Assembly: GCA_947454215.1 (NCBI GenBank)
Contig: CANGJN010000012.1
Coordinates: forward strand, 1-9,443
Origin: Neisseriaceae bacterium
Lineage (GTDB): Bacteria; Pseudomonadota; Gammaproteobacteria; Burkholderiales; UBA11063
Length of the DNA: 9,443 nt
Direction of reading: 5' to 3'
Part shown: positions 8,819 to 9,443 of the stretch, piece after piece
Layout of the letters: every line of letters begins with the position of its first letter
Position numbering within the stretch: position 1 is the first letter of the stretch
Notes under the pieces: model-generated
Seen by the model: only the letters and a program-made list of their open reading frames with translations
Database searches by the model: none
Told to the model about the DNA's origin: nothing
Made by a program: the position numbers and the translations under genes

Positions 8819-9443
8819 ATGATTACCAGTGTATTATTTTTTCTATTTGCAACAATTCTAATATTTTCTGCATTTAGAGTTATAACAGCAAAAAACCCTG
8901 TGCATTCAGTTTTATATCTTGTTTTAAGTTTTGTAACCTCGAGTTGTCTATGGTTAATTTTGAATGCTGAATTCCTTGCTCTAAGTTTAATATTAATCTA
9001 TGTCGGAGCAGTAATGGTATTATTCCTATTTATTGTTATGATGTTAGATATAAATATAGAAAACTTAAGAAGTTCTTTTTGGAAAAACTTACCAACTACA
9101 ATTATTGTAGGTTTAGTTATCTTAGTTGAGATGATTATCATAATATTAAGAAATAAAGACAATATCGATATCAATAATAATACTGATAATATGTTACCTA
9201 TACTTAATAATTCAACTGAAATTGGTTTGCTTATGTACAATAAATATTCTTTACCGATAGAATTAGCTTCGATTCTTTTATTATTAGGCTTAGTAGTAGC
9301 TGTTGCTCTAACATTAAGAAAAACCATCAAAGGTGGCAAATATCAAAAAATTTCTGAGCAAGTGAATGTTAATGCAAAAGATCGTCTCAAAATGATCAAA
9401 ATGGATTCAGTGATTGAACAGAATGACAATGAAATAGAGAAGG
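8819..9443 (+). CDS. nuoJ: NADH-quinone oxidoreductase subunit J (NuoJ), 3' end outside the window
   Basis: NuoJ (mitochondrial ND6) is a membrane subunit next to NuoA, NuoH and NuoK. Its third helix is thought to switch shape during coupling. The reading frame is open from the ATG at 8819 to the window edge, giving 208 residues without a stop, so the gene is cut. Membrane segments are at about 2-20, 27-48, 52-75, 88-110 and 143-165. Family landmarks are AKNPVHSVLYLVL, the third-helix motif YVGAVMVLFLF (61-71), and EIGLLMYNKYSLPIELAS (starting at residue 134). After the last helix comes a lysine-rich soluble tail (KYQKISEQVNV, then DRLKMIKM) that matches the long tails of Burkholderiales NuoJ. 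AGGA at 8804-8807, beside the nuoI stop, is the likely ribosome binding site, 11 bases upstream. Confidence 0.95.
   Translation, partial: MITSVLFFLFATILIFSAFRVITAKNPVHSVLYLVLSFVTSSCLWLILNAEFLALSLILIYVGAVMVLFLFIVMMLDINIENLRSSFWKNLPTTIIVGLVILVEMIIIILRNKDNIDINNNTDNMLPILNNSTEIGLLMYNKYSLPIELASILLLLGLVVAVALTLRKTIKGGKYQKISEQVNVNAKDRLKMIKMDSVIEQNDNEIEK

Noticed and set aside
8998..9339. 113-codon reading frame on the minus strand opposite nuoJ
   Set aside because: It lies entirely antisense to well-conserved NuoJ, reads as low-complexity Ile/Asn/Thr-rich sequence, and has no family motif.
1..9443. A previously undescribed system hidden in the window
   Set aside because: All sequence from 375 onward is explained by ten well-known complex I genes in standard order with no inserted gene, and the 374-base spacer shows no coding, repeat array or RNA structure that stands out from chance.

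Overview
This window holds the 5' part of a bacterial nuo operon, which encodes respiratory complex I (NADH:quinone oxidoreductase, NDH-1). Ten genes lie head to tail on the + strand in the canonical order nuoA-B-C-D-E-F-G-H-I-J. The first nine are complete and nuoJ runs off the right edge. nuoK, nuoL, nuoM and nuoN would be expected just downstream.

Organism. The coding part is AT-rich (roughly 30% G+C by eye), with heavy use of TTA, AGA and AAT codons. The proteins themselves are conserved and closely resemble complex I of Betaproteobacteria, especially Burkholderiales. The evidence is separate nuoC and nuoD genes, the NuoC ending [15 protein letters not shown], the NuoD start [16 protein letters not shown], a NuoG without the N7 cluster cysteines, and a long hydrophilic NuoJ tail. 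Low G+C with a betaproteobacterial gene set suggests a reduced-genome symbiont, for example the Alcaligenaceae-related Kinetoplastibacterium symbionts of trypanosomatids. That genus-level idea is inference from memory, not a database result.

Layout. Bases 1-374 are non-coding and only about 13% G+C, with a possible promoter and a ribosome binding site just before nuoA. From 375 to the end the genes are tightly packed. nuoA/nuoB, nuoC/nuoD and nuoE/nuoF overlap by 10, 14 and 1 bases. The other gaps are 4-40 bases, with no tRNA, terminator or inserted gene, which fits one polycistronic transcript with translational coupling.

How the genes work together. NuoE, NuoF and NuoG form the NADH dehydrogenase module: FMN with clusters N1a, N3, N1b, N5 and N4. 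NuoB, NuoC, NuoD and NuoI connect it to quinone through clusters N6a, N6b and N2. NuoA, NuoH and NuoJ are membrane subunits at the start of the proton-translocating arm. All iron-sulfur ligands and the main quinone-site residues I could check are present, so the complex looks functional. I see no novel system here. The findings are modest observations about genome reduction.
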